This document shows positions 1 through 6,572 of a DNA stretch of 12,517 nucleotides, piece by piece (within the stretch, counting starts at the first letter, position 1; each line of letters begins with the position of its first letter). The notes beneath the pieces are model-generated. The model was not told the origin of the DNA. It saw only the letters and a program-made list of their open reading frames with translations, and made no database searches. Source of the stretch: Christensenella sp. UBA4263. Its GTDB lineage: Bacteria; Bacillota; Clostridia; Christensenellales; Aristaeellaceae. Position numbers and translations under genes: made by a program. The DNA lies in NCBI GenBank assembly GCA_002395225.1, contig DGWH01000048.1, positions 1 to 12,517 on the forward strand. Reading direction: 5' to 3'.

Positions 1-165
1 TTTTCCATCCCGGGCATCGGGGCGGAATTTGTCACCAGTGTTTCAAACCGCGACTATACCCTGATTATGGCACTGACGATCTTCTACGGTGCGTTCATTA
101 TCGTGGCCAACATCGTGACGGATCTGATTACGGCCGCCATTGATCCCAGAATCCGTTTGAGTTAG
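1..165 (+). CDS. Dipeptide/oligopeptide ABC transporter permease, DppB/OppB type (3' end only)
   Basis: The first 54 codons of the window are open in frame 1 and end at TAG 163-165. The peptide reads FSIPGIGAEFVTSVSNRDYT..., then a hydrophobic segment (about residues 21-42), then ITAAIDPRIRLS. The order IPG-G, 'RDY', a final membrane helix with 'AxxV-DL-Y/T', and a closing 'DPRIR' is the usual C-terminus of DppB/OppB permeases. These form one half of the membrane channel of the peptide importer. The N-terminal part lies outside the window. The gap to the next permease is only 10 bp and carries that gene's AGGAGG, so the genes are surely co-transcribed. Substrate specificity cannot be read from this fragment. 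Confidence 0.88.
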   Translation, partial: FSIPGIGAEFVTSVSNRDYTLIMALTIFYGAFIIVANIVTDLITAAIDPRIRLS

Positions 166-175
166 GAGGCCGAAA

Positions 176-1132
176 ATGGCAGATATCAATAAATGTGAGG
201 CCGTTCTGGGAATCCCGGCGTCGGAGATTCCGGAGGAATGGTTTGAGCGCCTCAGCGATGAGGAAAAAGACAGTGAATTCGTTGCCATGCAGAGCAAGAC
301 CTATTTTCAGGATACCTGGGCACAGTTCAAAAAGAACCGTCTGGCGCTGGCCTCCCTGGTCTTTCTCTTCATTCTGATTCTGGCCGCCATCTTTGTCCCG
401 ATGTTCTCTCCGTATACCTATGACGGGCAGGACCTGATGCACCGCAATGCCGGCTCCAGCTGGCAGCATCCTTTCGGAACGGATAAATTCGGCCGCGACA
501 TTTTTGTGCGGGTCATGTACGGTGCCCGCATCTCCCTCTCCGTCGGTTTTGCGGCGGCCCTTCTCAACCTGATCATCGGGGTGGTCTACGGCGGCGTCTG
601 CGGATACATCGGCGGGCGCACGGATCTCATCCTGATGCGGATTGTCGACATTCTCTATTCCGTGCCGACATTGCTGTATGTTATCCTGATCATGCTGATT
701 TTCGGCTCAAACATCTTTTCGGTGCTGCTGGCCATCTGTGTCAGCAGCTGGGTCGGCATGGCGCGCCAGGTGCGGGCACAGGTTCTTTCCCTGAAGGAAC
801 AGGAATTTGCCCAGGCGGCCTTTGTCCTTGGCGCAAGCCGGACGCGGATTCTGTTCAAGCACCTGATCATCAACTGCATGGGGCCCATTATCGTCAATAC
901 CACCCTCATGGTGCCGGAGGCGATCTTTACCGAGGCCTTCCTGGCGTTTGTTGGAATCGGCATCTCCATTCCCATGGCCAGCTGGGGCACCATGGCCAAT
1001 GATGCCCGTTCCCTCCTCATGCTCTATCCCATGCAGATGGTCTGGCCGGTCATGGCCATCAGCCTGACCATGCTCAGCCTGCACTTCATCGGCGACGGTC
1101 TCAGCGATGCGCTGGATCCCAGAAAGAGGTAA
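176..1132 (+). CDS. dppC: Dipeptide/oligopeptide ABC transporter permease, DppC/OppC type
   Basis: This 318-residue protein is the second channel subunit of a peptide ABC importer in the cytoplasmic membrane. Residues 1-48 form a hydrophilic cytoplasmic extension, then the family's first helix starts after 'FKKNRLAL' (about 51-76). Residues 98-120 carry the HPFGTDKFGRDIF-YGARISL block typical of DppC/OppC. Several helices follow. The EAA-like coupling loop is at about 209-232 (EFAQAAFVLGASRTRILFKH), where the ATPases dock. The end, GDGLSDALDPRKR, is also characteristic. ATG 176 is preceded by TAGGAGG (163-169) at good spacing, the T, A and G of which are the stop of the upstream permease. The 48-residue lead is longer than in enterobacterial DppC but is common in clostridial homologues. 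The symbol follows the family; OppC is equally possible because the substrate is unknown. Confidence 0.93.
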   Translation: MADINKCEAVLGIPASEIPEEWFERLSDEEKDSEFVAMQSKTYFQDTWAQFKKNRLALASLVFLFILILAAIFVPMFSPYTYDGQDLMHRNAGSSWQHPFGTDKFGRDIFVRVMYGARISLSVGFAAALLNLIIGVVYGGVCGYIGGRTDLILMRIVDILYSVPTLLYVILIMLIFGSNIFSVLLAICVSSWVGMARQVRAQVLSLKEQEFAQAAFVLGASRTRILFKHLIINCMGPIIVNTTLMVPEAIFTEAFLAFVGIGISIPMASWGTMANDARSLLMLYPMQMVWPVMAISLTMLSLHFIGDGLSDALDPRKR

Positions 1133-1136
1133 CCAC

Positions 1137-2189
1137 GTGGATACAACAAATCTATTGGAAGTTTCGAATCTCAGCGTCGATTTTGAAACAGACCAGGGCC
1201 TCGTTCATGCCGTGCGCGACATCAGCTTTTCGCTGAAACCCGGAGAGATTCTGGGAATTGTCGGTGAATCGGGCTCCGGCAAATCGGTTTCCATGTACGC
1301 CATCATGGGCCTGCTGGCCGCCAACGGCCGGATTGGCGGGGGAAAGATTACCTTTGACGGCGATGACATCAGCCGCGGGGCGTTCCCGAGTGAGAAAGCG
1401 TACCTGCATCATATGAACCACATCCGCGGAAACAAAATGGCCATGGTTTTCCAGGACCCCATGACCTTTCTCAATCCCCTGCAGACCATCGAGCGGCAGA
1501 TCACGGAGCCGCTGCTCAATCACACGTCCATGACCCGGGCGCAGGCCCATGAGCGGGCGCTGGAACTCATGGTGCAGGTGGGCATTCCGTCCCCGGAAAA
1601 GCGGATTCACCAGTACCCACATCAGTTTTCCGGCGGCATGCGGCAGCGGATCATCATTGCCATCGCGCTGGCCAACAATCCCAAACTCCTGATCGCGGAT
1701 GAACCGACCACGGCCCTGGATGTGACCATTCAGGCCCAGATCCTTGAGCTGATCCGGGATCTGACCCGCAAGAGCGGCACCTCCACCATCATGATTACCC
1801 ACGACCTGGGGGTGGTGGCATGCCTGTGTGACCGCATCCTGATCATGTACGGCGGCAAGATCATGGAGGCGGGGACGGACCGCGAAATCTTCTATTCCCC
1901 CAATCATCCCTATACCCGCGGCCTTCTGTCCTGCATTAACAATCCGGAGGCAGAGGAAAAGGAGCTGGTGCCCATTCCGGGCTCGCCGCCGGACCTGCTG
2001 AAACCGCCCATGGGATGTCCGTTTGTGGACCGGTGCGAGCAGGCAATGAAGATCTGCAAGGTCCGCATGCCGGATATTACTCATCTTTCTGACACGCACA
2101 GCAGCAGCTGCTGGTGCAATGAGGTCCTGAGGCGGCAGGCCGTGGCGCAGACAGCGGCAGAGAAAAACCGGGAAGGAGGGAGAGCATGA
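1137..2189 (+). CDS. dppD: Dipeptide/oligopeptide ABC transporter ATP-binding protein, DppD/OppD type
   Basis: This 350-residue ATPase energises peptide import at the inner face of the membrane. Numbered from GTG 1137: Walker A GESGSGKS at 43-50, Q-loop VFQDP at 104-108, signature FSGGMRQR at 164-171, Walker B LLIADEPT at 184-191, and switch histidine at 222. The C-terminal oligopeptide/dipeptide domain has the SPPDL-PP-GCPF-RC pattern with Cys at 294, 300 and 307 plus SCWC near 325-327. In related peptide-transporter ATPases this cysteine cluster has been reported to hold an iron-sulfur centre; whether it does here is untested. An in-frame ATG lies at 1107 inside dppC. GTG 1137 is preferred because AGAAAGAGG (1121-1129) sits 7 nt before it, the protein then begins where the family begins (MDTTNLLEV), and the ATG has no ribosome site. 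Confidence 0.93.
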   Translation: MDTTNLLEVSNLSVDFETDQGLVHAVRDISFSLKPGEILGIVGESGSGKSVSMYAIMGLLAANGRIGGGKITFDGDDISRGAFPSEKAYLHHMNHIRGNKMAMVFQDPMTFLNPLQTIERQITEPLLNHTSMTRAQAHERALELMVQVGIPSPEKRIHQYPHQFSGGMRQRIIIAIALANNPKLLIADEPTTALDVTIQAQILELIRDLTRKSGTSTIMITHDLGVVACLCDRILIMYGGKIMEAGTDREIFYSPNHPYTRGLLSCINNPEAEEKELVPIPGSPPDLLKPPMGCPFVDRCEQAMKICKVRMPDITHLSDTHSSSCWCNEVLRRQAVAQTAAEKNREGGRA

Positions 2190-3166
2190 ACGGCGGCCAT
2201 TATGTAGAGATTTCTCACCTTGATGTGATCTATGATGTCACCAAGGGCGTCTTTTCGCCCAAACAGCTGGTCCATGCGGTCAACGATGTCTCCTTCACCA
2301 TAGAAGCCGGCGAAACCTTTGGCCTGGTCGGCGAATCCGGGTGCGGCAAGTCCTCCCTGGGCCGGGCGATTGTGGGCATCAACAAACCCAGATCCGGGGA
2401 TATCCGCATTAACGGACAGGATGTGACACATCTGCACGGGCGCAGCCTGCATGATTTCCGGCGGGAGGTGCAGATGATCTTCCAGGATCCCTACGCCTCG
2501 CTCAATCCCCGGATGACCATTGGTGAGATTCTGAGCGAGCCCATGGTGATTCACGGCCTGCACCGCTCCCCCGGTGCACGGGAGGAGCGGGTGACCGAGC
2601 TCCTGCGCACGGTGGGTCTGAAACCGGACCATGTCCGCCGGTATCCCCACGAATTCTCCGGAGGCCAGCGGCAGCGCATTTCCATTGCCCGGACGCTGGC
2701 GGTGAACCCGCGCTTTATCATCTGTGATGAACCGATCTCCGCGCTGGATGTCTCCATTCAGGCGCAGATCATCAATCTGCTCAAACAGATTCAGAAAGAA
2801 CGGAACATTGCCTATCTGTTCATTGCCCATGACATCGGCATGGTCAAGCACATTTCAGACCGGATCGGCGTCATGTACCTTGGGCATCTGGTGGAGGTGG
2901 GGGACAGCAGCGAGGTGTATTTCCATCCGCTGCATCCCTATACCAAAGCTCTGCTCAGCGCCATTCCCATTTCGGATCCGGATGTGGGAAAGAGCCGGAA
3001 ACGGATCATCCTGGAAGGGGAGATCCCTTCACCGCTGAATCCGCCGGCCGGCTGTCCGTTCAGCACCCGCTGCCCGCTGGCAGATGAGGCCTGCCGCAGG
3101 ATGCCGAAAATGCAGCAGTTCGGATCACATCAGGTGGCGTGCCATCACGTGAATCAAAGCGTCTGA
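2186..3166 (+). CDS. dppF: Dipeptide/oligopeptide ABC transporter ATP-binding protein, DppF/OppF type
   Basis: This 326-residue ATPase is the partner of DppD; the two form the heterodimeric motor. Walker A GESGCGKS is at 49-56, Q-loop IFQDP at 98-102, signature FSGGQRQR at 157-164, Walker B FIICDEP at 177-183, and switch histidine 215 (IAHD). The C-terminal tail has GCPFSTRCPLADEAC (Cys 290, 296, 303) and a further Cys at 319, the same cluster seen in DppD. All catalytic residues of both ATPases look intact, so both ATP sites should work. The ATG overlaps the dppD stop as ATGA and is preceded by GGAAGGAGGG (2171-2180), implying translational coupling and near-equal stoichiometry. It is the last gene of the operon; a terminator follows 3 bp after the stop. 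Confidence 0.94.
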   Translation: MNGGHYVEISHLDVIYDVTKGVFSPKQLVHAVNDVSFTIEAGETFGLVGESGCGKSSLGRAIVGINKPRSGDIRINGQDVTHLHGRSLHDFRREVQMIFQDPYASLNPRMTIGEILSEPMVIHGLHRSPGAREERVTELLRTVGLKPDHVRRYPHEFSGGQRQRISIARTLAVNPRFIICDEPISALDVSIQAQIINLLKQIQKERNIAYLFIAHDIGMVKHISDRIGVMYLGHLVEVGDSSEVYFHPLHPYTKALLSAIPISDPDVGKSRKRIILEGEIPSPLNPPAGCPFSTRCPLADEACRRMPKMQQFGSHQVACHHVNQSV

Positions 3167-3169
3167 ACA

Positions 3170-3199
3170 AAGGGGCCTTCCCGGGAGGGAAGGCCTTTT
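3170..3199 (+). terminator. Intrinsic terminator of the peptide-transporter operon
   Basis: A nine-base-pair GC-rich stem, GGCCTTCCC (3174-3182) with GGGAAGGCC (3187-3195), closes on a GGGA loop and is followed by TTTT (3196-3199). Flanking A/T and G-T pairs extend the stem. It lies directly after the dppF stop, as expected for an operon end. Confidence 0.9.
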
Positions 3200-3323
3200 G
3201 CAAAGGGACAACACACCCTTGCTGCCTGAGAGGGCCTGCTGCATAGCGGCAGTTTGCAAAAAATGAGCACCGATATAGATGCGGTGCCGAAAGACTAACT
3301 ACGACTCGATAAGGAGAAAGAGT
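3200..3323 (+). promoter_or_regulatory. Leader region of the M20 amidohydrolase gene, structured, unassigned
   Basis: This 124-bp gap must hold the promoter and leader of the next gene, since a terminator precedes it. Two hairpins are visible: CTGCTG (3235-3240) with CGGCAG (3247-3252, one G-T pair), and GCACCG (3267-3272) with CGGTGC (3282-3287) around a nine-base loop. A weak -10-like TATAGA (3274-3279) lies in the second loop, without a convincing -35. The ribosome site AAGGAG is at 3311-3316. I compared it by eye with purine, TPP, glycine, THF, preQ1, fluoride and c-di-GMP riboswitch cores and found no match. The regulatory role is therefore a guess. Confidence 0.35.
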
Positions 3324-4739
3324 ATGCTGAATCCGGTTTTTGAACGCTATGAAAATGATCTGATTGCGATTGCCAGAAAAGTCTGGGAGAATCCGGAACC
3401 CGGTTTCCGCGAACAGGTCAGCAGCCAGGTACAGGTGGAATATTTGCGAAAAATGGGCTTTGCGGTGACGGAAAATGTGGCCGGGACGCAGACAGGCTAT
3501 GTGGCCGAGTGGGGCAGCGGTCATCCGGTTCTGGCATTTCTTGGCGAATTTGATGCCCTGTACGGCCTTTCGCAGCGGGCCGATGAGGCCAGTCCGGAAC
3601 CGATTCCGGGGCAGGCCATGGGACAGGGCTGCGGCCATCACCTGCTGGGAACCGGTGCCATCGCCGGTGCGCTCCTCCTTCGGGATCTCATGCAGGCGGA
3701 GGGGCTTGAGGGAACCATCCGCATTTATGGCTGTCCGGCGGAGGAAAGCGGGTCCGGCAAGGCGTATATGGCCAGGGACGGGGTGTTTGATGACTGTGAC
3801 GCGGCGCTGACCTGGCATCCTTCCAACTTCAACATGATTGCCACCGGAAGCTCCCAGAGCTGCATTCAGTGTTATTTCCGCTTTACCGGGGTAGCCTCAC
3901 ATGCTGCCAGTGCACCGCACCTGGGCCGCAGTGCGCTGGATGCGGTGGAGCTGATGAATGTGGGGGTCAACTATCTGCGGGAGCATATGGAAGATTCGGA
4001 CCGGGTACACTATGCCATTTCCAATCCGGGCGGTAGCTCCCCCAATGTGGTTCAGGCCTATGCCGAATCCAGGTATCTGGTCCGCTCCACCACCAATCCC
4101 AAGTGTGAACGGCTGTATGAGCGGGTCAAGAACATCGCCAGAGGCGCCGCCCTGATGACCGAGACCAGCCTTGAGGTGATTTTTGACGAGGGCCTGAGCA
4201 ATACGATTCCCAATTTCACTCTTGAAGAGGTGCTGGATGCGGCATTTGCCAAAGCCGGTGTTCCTGCCTACACCGAGGAGGAACGCCGCTATGCGGCCAG
4301 GTTCAAGGAAACGGTTCCCGTGGAGGATCAGCTGTCGGATATGCCCAAAGCGTGTCGGGAACCGGAGCGGCTCCGGCAGAACATTCGCAGCAGTGAACTC
4401 TGTGATGTCTACGTTGAAACCGTTCATTCGGATGTCTGTGAGATGGGCAGCACGGATGTCGGGGATGTCAGCTGGGTTACCCCGACCTGTACGGCTAACC
4501 TCAACTGTTATGCGTACGGCGCCGGTGCGCACAGCTGGCAGTGGGTTGCACAGGGGATTTCGGATATCGCCATGAAGGGAATGCTGAAAGCGGGGGAGGT
4601 TCTGGCGTATACCGGGCTGACGCTGCTCAAACAGCCGGAACTGCTGACAAAGGCCCGTGCAGAGCTTACCCGGCGCCTGAACGGGAAAACGTACCAGTGC
4701 CTGATTCCAAAGGAAGTCAGCCCGCATTATTATGACTGA
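3324..4739 (+). CDS. M20-family metallo-amidohydrolase, AbgB-like
   Basis: This 471-residue protein is a probable cytosolic zinc amidohydrolase that cleaves an amide bond, releasing an amino acid from a peptide, N-acyl or aminobenzoyl conjugate. Order of motifs: LGEFDALYGLSQ at 73-84, GQGCGHHLLGTGA at 100-112 with candidate metal ligands C103 and H105, CPAEESGSGK at 137-146 with E140/E141, TWHP with H165, the lid/dimerisation domain about 180-290 with SHAAS (H193), and the closing GSTDVGDVSW (375-384) and GAHSWQW (401-407). This set and length are those of the AbgB (p-aminobenzoyl-glutamate hydrolase B) branch; E. coli AbgB is about 480 residues. No AbgA-like partner is present, so the aminobenzoyl-glutamate assignment is only a possibility. 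ATG 3324 was chosen over the upstream in-frame ATG 3279 because AAGGAG lies 7 nt before it and homologues begin here. It sits alone between two terminators, between two importers. Confidence 0.87.
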   Translation: MLNPVFERYENDLIAIARKVWENPEPGFREQVSSQVQVEYLRKMGFAVTENVAGTQTGYVAEWGSGHPVLAFLGEFDALYGLSQRADEASPEPIPGQAMGQGCGHHLLGTGAIAGALLLRDLMQAEGLEGTIRIYGCPAEESGSGKAYMARDGVFDDCDAALTWHPSNFNMIATGSSQSCIQCYFRFTGVASHAASAPHLGRSALDAVELMNVGVNYLREHMEDSDRVHYAISNPGGSSPNVVQAYAESRYLVRSTTNPKCERLYERVKNIARGAALMTETSLEVIFDEGLSNTIPNFTLEEVLDAAFAKAGVPAYTEEERRYAARFKETVPVEDQLSDMPKACREPERLRQNIRSSELCDVYVETVHSDVCEMGSTDVGDVSWVTPTCTANLNCYAYGAGAHSWQWVAQGISDIAMKGMLKAGEVLAYTGLTLLKQPELLTKARAELTRRLNGKTYQCLIPKEVSPHYYD

Positions 4740-4762
4740 GTGTCCCCGGAAATCCTGACTAT

Positions 4763-4801
4763 AACCACCCTTTTCCTTAAACGGACAGGGTGGTTTTTTT
4801 A
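4763..4801 (+). terminator. Intrinsic terminator of the M20 gene
   Basis: AACCACCC (4763-4770) pairs with GGGTGGTT (4788-4795), with a 17-base loop, and the strand continues as a T run to 4801. It lies 23 bp after the stop codon of the amidohydrolase. Confidence 0.85.
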
Positions 4802-4910
4802 TGAATGACCGCCTGAATCGTTCGGGCCTGACCGGGGGAGAGGCGGCGCAGCCCTGAAAATGCTTTGTCTGCCTTGCTTGAAAAAGCAGGAATGGTTTCG
4901 TTGTTTGGGT

Positions 4911-4923
4911 AAAACCGAACAAT
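4911..4923 (+). promoter_or_regulatory. PurBox-like site upstream of the nucleoside-transporter promoter
   Basis: AAAACCGAACAAT matches all 13 positions of the PurR-binding consensus AWWWCCGAACWWT known from Bacillus and Lactococcus. It lies about 100 bp upstream of the predicted transcription start. PurBoxes in Bacillus work as an inverted pair 16-17 bp apart. I see no good GTTCGG partner at that distance; the closest, around 4892-4904, has several mismatches. A single box is closer to the Lactococcus activator arrangement. The fit with a purine-nucleoside importer is what makes it worth listing. Confidence 0.45.
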
Positions 4924-4951
4924 AAAAGCCGGATATTCTCAAATAAATACC

Positions 4952-4968
4952 AAAATATGATATATTTT
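4952..4968 (+). promoter_or_regulatory. AT-rich palindrome upstream of the -35 (possible operator or UP-like element)
   Basis: AAAATAT (4952-4958) and ATATTTT (4962-4968) form a perfect inverted repeat around GAT, 12 bp before the -35. It could bind a regulator, or act as an A/T-rich UP-like element. No protein can be assigned from the sequence. Confidence 0.4.
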
Positions 4969-4980
4969 AAGAATAAGGAC

Positions 4981-5009
4981 TTGAAACATACGGAAATAAG
5001 AATTATAAT
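4981..5009 (+). promoter_or_regulatory. Sigma-A promoter of the BMP nucleoside-transporter operon, with palindrome over the -10
   Basis: TTGAAA (4981-4986), a 17-bp spacer and a perfect TATAAT (5004-5009) make one of the best promoters in the window. Initiation would be near 5016, giving a leader of about 180 nt. The -10 is embedded in a perfect 12-bp palindrome, GAATTATAATTC (5000-5011), a natural place for a repressor to block RNA polymerase. The regulator is unknown. Confidence 0.8.
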
Positions 5010-5015
5010 TCGTAG

Positions 5016-5194
5016 CCACAAACAAGAAACGTGTGTGTTTTCTCCGCAAATCCCCGACAGGGGAAGAGCTGGAATGCCTGATTTGTGCCAATACTGTTCG
5101 TGAAAGGACAGCGATAATGCTGCCGGTGAACAAAAAAGATGGTTCAGGTCTCCAAAAGGCCTTTATCCATAAAGAAATGATGGGGGACAACAAC
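5016..5194 (+). promoter_or_regulatory. Long 5' leader of the BMP-transporter mRNA
   Basis: About 180 nt lie between the predicted start of transcription and the first gene. Small hairpins are visible: TCCCC/GGGGA (5051-5064, loop GACA) and CTGTTC/GGACAG (5094-5111, one G-T pair). I do not find the conserved core of the purine riboswitch or another known class, nor a clear terminator. An in-frame ATG at 5117 lacks a convincing ribosome site and lies upstream of the signal peptide, so I treat this stretch as untranslated. Confidence 0.4.
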
Positions 5195-6397
5195 ATGAAA
5201 AAAATTGTTGCTCTGGTTATGGTTCTGGTACTTTGCCTGATGGCCGCAGCGGTCATGGCGGATGGAATTGCCAAAGAAGACATCAAGCTTGGTGTCATTC
5301 TACTGCACGATGAAAACTCAACGTACGACCTGAACTTCATGAACGGTGCCCGGGAGGCTGCTGCCGCCATGGGACTTGAGGAGGACCAGCTTCAGTTCTA
5401 CCGCAATCAGCCTGAATCCAGCGCATGTGCGGAGACGGCGCTTGATGCGGTTGATGAGGGATGCAACATTATCTTCTTTGACAGCTATGGCCATCAGTTC
5501 TACACGGATGATGTCGTGGCCGAAAATCCCGGTGTCCAGTTCGTCCATGCCACCGGCGATCTGGCGCACCTGAAGGAATACCCGAATCTGGCGAATGCCT
5601 TTGCCACGATTTATGAGGGCCGCTACCTGGCCGGTGTTGCGGCCGGACTGAAGCTGAACGAGCTAAAGGAAGCCGGAAAACTGAAGGGCGATGTGCCCCT
5701 GATGGGTTATGTCGGTGCCTACACCTATGCAGAGGTGGTTTCCGGTTACACCAGCTTCTATCTGGGTGCCAAGAGCGTGTGCCCCGATGTACAGATGAAA
5801 GTACAGTTCACCGGTTCCTGGTATGATGAAAAGGAAGAGAAGGCGGCGGCCGAGGCACTGATTGCACTGGGCTGCGATCTGATTTCCCAGCATGCCGACT
5901 CCATGGGTGCACCCACGGCCTGTGAAAATGCCGGTGTGCCGAATGTCTGCTATAATATTTCTACCAAGGAAGCCTGCCCGAATACCTATCTGGTTTACAG
6001 CCGGATTAACTGGAAGCCGTACTTTGAATACCTGATTGGTCAGGTTATTGCCGGTGAGCCGGTTGACAAAGACTGGGTCGGCAACATGGCCAATGAAGCG
6101 GTGATGGTCGCCGATCTGAACGATGCGGTTGCGGCCAAGGGTACGCAGGAAGTGCTTGACCAGGTAAAGGCTGAGCTGGAGGCGGGAACGCGTCACGTGT
6201 TTGATACCGCCACGGAGGGCTTTATCACGGTTGCCGGCGCACCGGTAGCCGAGGACTGGGCACCCACCGATGATGCGTACAATCCGGAAAAGGACAAGGT
6301 AGTCTATGATGGCTACTTCCATGAGTCCGAATTCCGCAGCGCGCCGTATTTCAGCCTTGAGATTGACGGTATTGAGCGCCTGAACACGAAATTCTGA
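5195..6397 (+). CDS. BMP/PnrA-family ABC transporter substrate-binding protein
   Basis: This 400-residue exported protein captures the substrate outside the membrane and delivers it to the permeases encoded downstream. Residues 1-22 are a signal peptide (MKK, hydrophobic core, then AAAVMA before DG). The mature part begins IKLGVILLHDENSTYDLNFMNG and carries BMP-family landmarks: FFDSYGHQ at 95-101, YEGRYLAGVAAG at 140-151, GSWYDEKEEKAAAEALIALGCDLI at 207-230, and QHADSMG at 232-238. PnrA and Med family members bind purine nucleosides. The only Cys in the signal region (C14, in VLVLCL) is not in a lipobox, so the protein looks secreted or periplasmic rather than a lipoprotein. ATG 5195 was chosen over an upstream in-frame ATG at 5033 because it starts the signal peptide and follows GGGGGAC by 6 nt. 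It is the first gene of the operon. Confidence 0.9.
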   Translation: MKKIVALVMVLVLCLMAAAVMADGIAKEDIKLGVILLHDENSTYDLNFMNGAREAAAAMGLEEDQLQFYRNQPESSACAETALDAVDEGCNIIFFDSYGHQFYTDDVVAENPGVQFVHATGDLAHLKEYPNLANAFATIYEGRYLAGVAAGLKLNELKEAGKLKGDVPLMGYVGAYTYAEVVSGYTSFYLGAKSVCPDVQMKVQFTGSWYDEKEEKAAAEALIALGCDLISQHADSMGAPTACENAGVPNVCYNISTKEACPNTYLVYSRINWKPYFEYLIGQVIAGEPVDKDWVGNMANEAVMVADLNDAVAAKGTQEVLDQVKAELEAGTRHVFDTATEGFITVAGAPVAEDWAPTDDAYNPEKDKVVYDGYFHESEFRSAPYFSLEIDGIERLNTKF

Positions 6398-6414
6398 TGT
6401 GAAATGAAGAGAAA

Positions 6415-6458
6415 GGACTGTCACCCTGGTTGCCCGGGATGGCAGTCCGTTCCTTTTT
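6415..6458 (+). terminator. Intra-operon hairpin after the binding-protein gene (probable partial terminator)
   Basis: GGACTGTCA (6415-6423) pairs with TGGCAGTCC (6440-6448, one G-T), and CCC/GGG pairs inside. A short T run follows at 6454-6458 and a longer one at 6471-6477. The 175-bp gap to the ATPase shows no clear new promoter. This is consistent with partial termination or mRNA stabilisation that gives more binding protein than membrane components, as in many ABC importers. Confidence 0.65.
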
Positions 6459-6572
6459 CCGATTCTTCGCTTTTTTTCGATGACGATTGACGGGACCGGG
6501 ATGAAAGCGAGGAATCGGGTGCAGCTGTACCACTGACAGATGAAAAAGAACTGACGGATGGGGGACGGGAAA

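Noticed and set aside
1152..2099. A 315-codon open frame on the - strand across dppD
   Set aside because: It lies wholly opposite a well-supported ATPase gene and has a low-complexity, His/Arg/Gly-rich composition with no recognisable domain.
405..4615. Further GTATAC cores inside dppC (about 413) and the M20 gene (about 4605)
   Set aside because: Only the central six bases match and both are inside coding sequence, so they are probably not GntR operators.
4981..5194. Purine riboswitch in the leader of the nucleoside importer
   Set aside because: It is expected from the function, but the conserved junction and loop bases of the purine aptamer are absent on either strand.
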